Shown piece after piece: positions 63,590 to 64,000 of a DNA stretch of 64,000 nucleotides. Made by a program: the position numbers and the translations under genes. Origin of the DNA: Nocardia sienata NBRC 100364 (GTDB lineage: Bacteria; Actinomycetota; Actinomycetes; Mycobacteriales; Mycobacteriaceae); contig NZ_BDBX01000002.1 of assembly GCF_001613205.1 (NCBI RefSeq), positions 1 through 64,000 on the forward strand. Reading direction: 5' to 3'. Below the pieces are notes generated by a model. The model had not been told where the DNA came from and ran no database searches. It saw nothing but the letters and a program-made list of their open reading frames with translations. How positions within the stretch are numbered: the stretch's first letter is position 1; each line of letters starts with the position of its first letter.

Positions 63590-64000
63590 GTGAGCCTGGA
63601 CAAGAAACCGCAGATGATGAAGCCGCTGACCGCGGCAAACAAGCTCGGCATCTATCTTCCGGCGGCTCCCGAAGAGTTCCGCAACGGTCCGATTTCCCGA
63701 GCCGAGCTGGACGAGCTCCGGACGAACCCGCCGCAGTGGCTCAGCGAGCTGCGCCGCACCGGACCGTTCCCGCGCGACATAGTGGCCCGTAAGCTCGGTG
63801 TCTCCAACAGTGGCCTGACCCGAGCCGGAGTGTCCGACGCGCTCACCGCCGACGAGATAGCCGCTTTCCTCGCGGATCCCCCGGAGTGGCTGGTCCGCGA
63901 ACGCGAGAGCTATGCCGCCGTGCGCGCCGAGGACGAACGGGCCCAGACCAAGAAGGCCGAACGCCGCGCAGCGACCAACCGGGCGGCGAAGGGCTACTAG
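63590..64000 (+). CDS. DUF5997 family protein
   Basis: 136 residues from a GTG, complete within the window (stop TAG at the last three bases). KPLTAANKLGIYLPAAPEEF, then PPQWLSELRRTGPFPRDIVA and RKLGVSNSGLTRAGV match the DUF5997 family of small soluble actinobacterial proteins. The C terminus is rich in Lys and Ala. Function unknown. Commonly beside a LysR gene, as here, in divergent orientation. Confidence 0.8.
   Translation: MSLDKKPQMMKPLTAANKLGIYLPAAPEEFRNGPISRAELDELRTNPPQWLSELRRTGPFPRDIVARKLGVSNSGLTRAGVSDALTADEIAAFLADPPEWLVRERESYAAVRAEDERAQTKKAERRAATNRAAKGY

Overview
The window is high-GC DNA with actinobacterial codon use: GTG and TTG starts, GGAGG-type ribosome binding sites and G/C-rich third positions. 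Two large LuxR-type ATPase regulators, a Tat-exported cholesterol oxidase, a secreted LIP-family lipase, a DUF5997 protein and a CdaR/PucR regulator point to a mycolate actinomycete, most likely Nocardia or a close relative. The genus is an inference from gene content. I saw no rRNA, tRNA, CRISPR array or intact insertion sequence.

Left part (1-21 kb): a LuxR/NB-ATPase regulator runs off the left edge. Next come a resolvase-like small protein with a truncated P450, a flavin reductase, an ABC-F ATPase behind an apparent leader-peptide attenuator, cydAB, a DUF4259 protein, and a TetR/lipase/cholesterol oxidase group suited to sterols and lipids. An unknown gene with a frameshifted MFS transporter and an internally deleted M3 peptidase follow. 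A minus-strand operon then carries a Tat-type lipoprotein of the intradiol-dioxygenase fold together with its own tatA, tatC and tatB.

Middle (21-46 kb): a multi-pass patatin-like protein, a second LuxR-type ATPase regulator with a possible leaderless promoter, a papain-like protease with a six-repeat propeller (broken by one in-frame stop) followed by a chagasin-type inhibitor, and a CHAT/TPR protein divergent from a Cys-motif protein and a membrane protein. After these come a two-component system, a DUF4153/4173 membrane protein, an oxidoreductase/TetR pair with paired operators, a glutaminase-STAS protein, an AhpD-like protein lying between two truncated genes, and a TetR/ABC1-kinase operon.

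Right part (46-64 kb): a region rich in oxidative enzymes, probably specialised metabolism. It holds two related P450s that lack the EXXR arginine, a radical SAM enzyme coupled to a conventional P450, an unusual P450 whose stop codon overlaps the start of a 23-residue peptide gene, and a Tat-exported berberine-bridge-like flavin oxidase. Among them sit a secreted GH1 glycosidase, an acetyltransferase and a CdaR/PucR regulator interrupted by a stop. The window ends with a quinone-oxidoreductase-like enzyme, a split-barrel flavin/F420 protein behind two strong palindromes, a LysR regulator and a DUF5997 protein.

Broken or truncated genes are frequent. Either the strain is losing genes through point nonsense mutations and deletions, or some are sequencing errors; the read-level check is given under the findings. 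The best candidates for a new system are the P450/23-aa peptide pair, the papain-propeller/chagasin pair, the CHAT locus and the single-substrate Tat operon.
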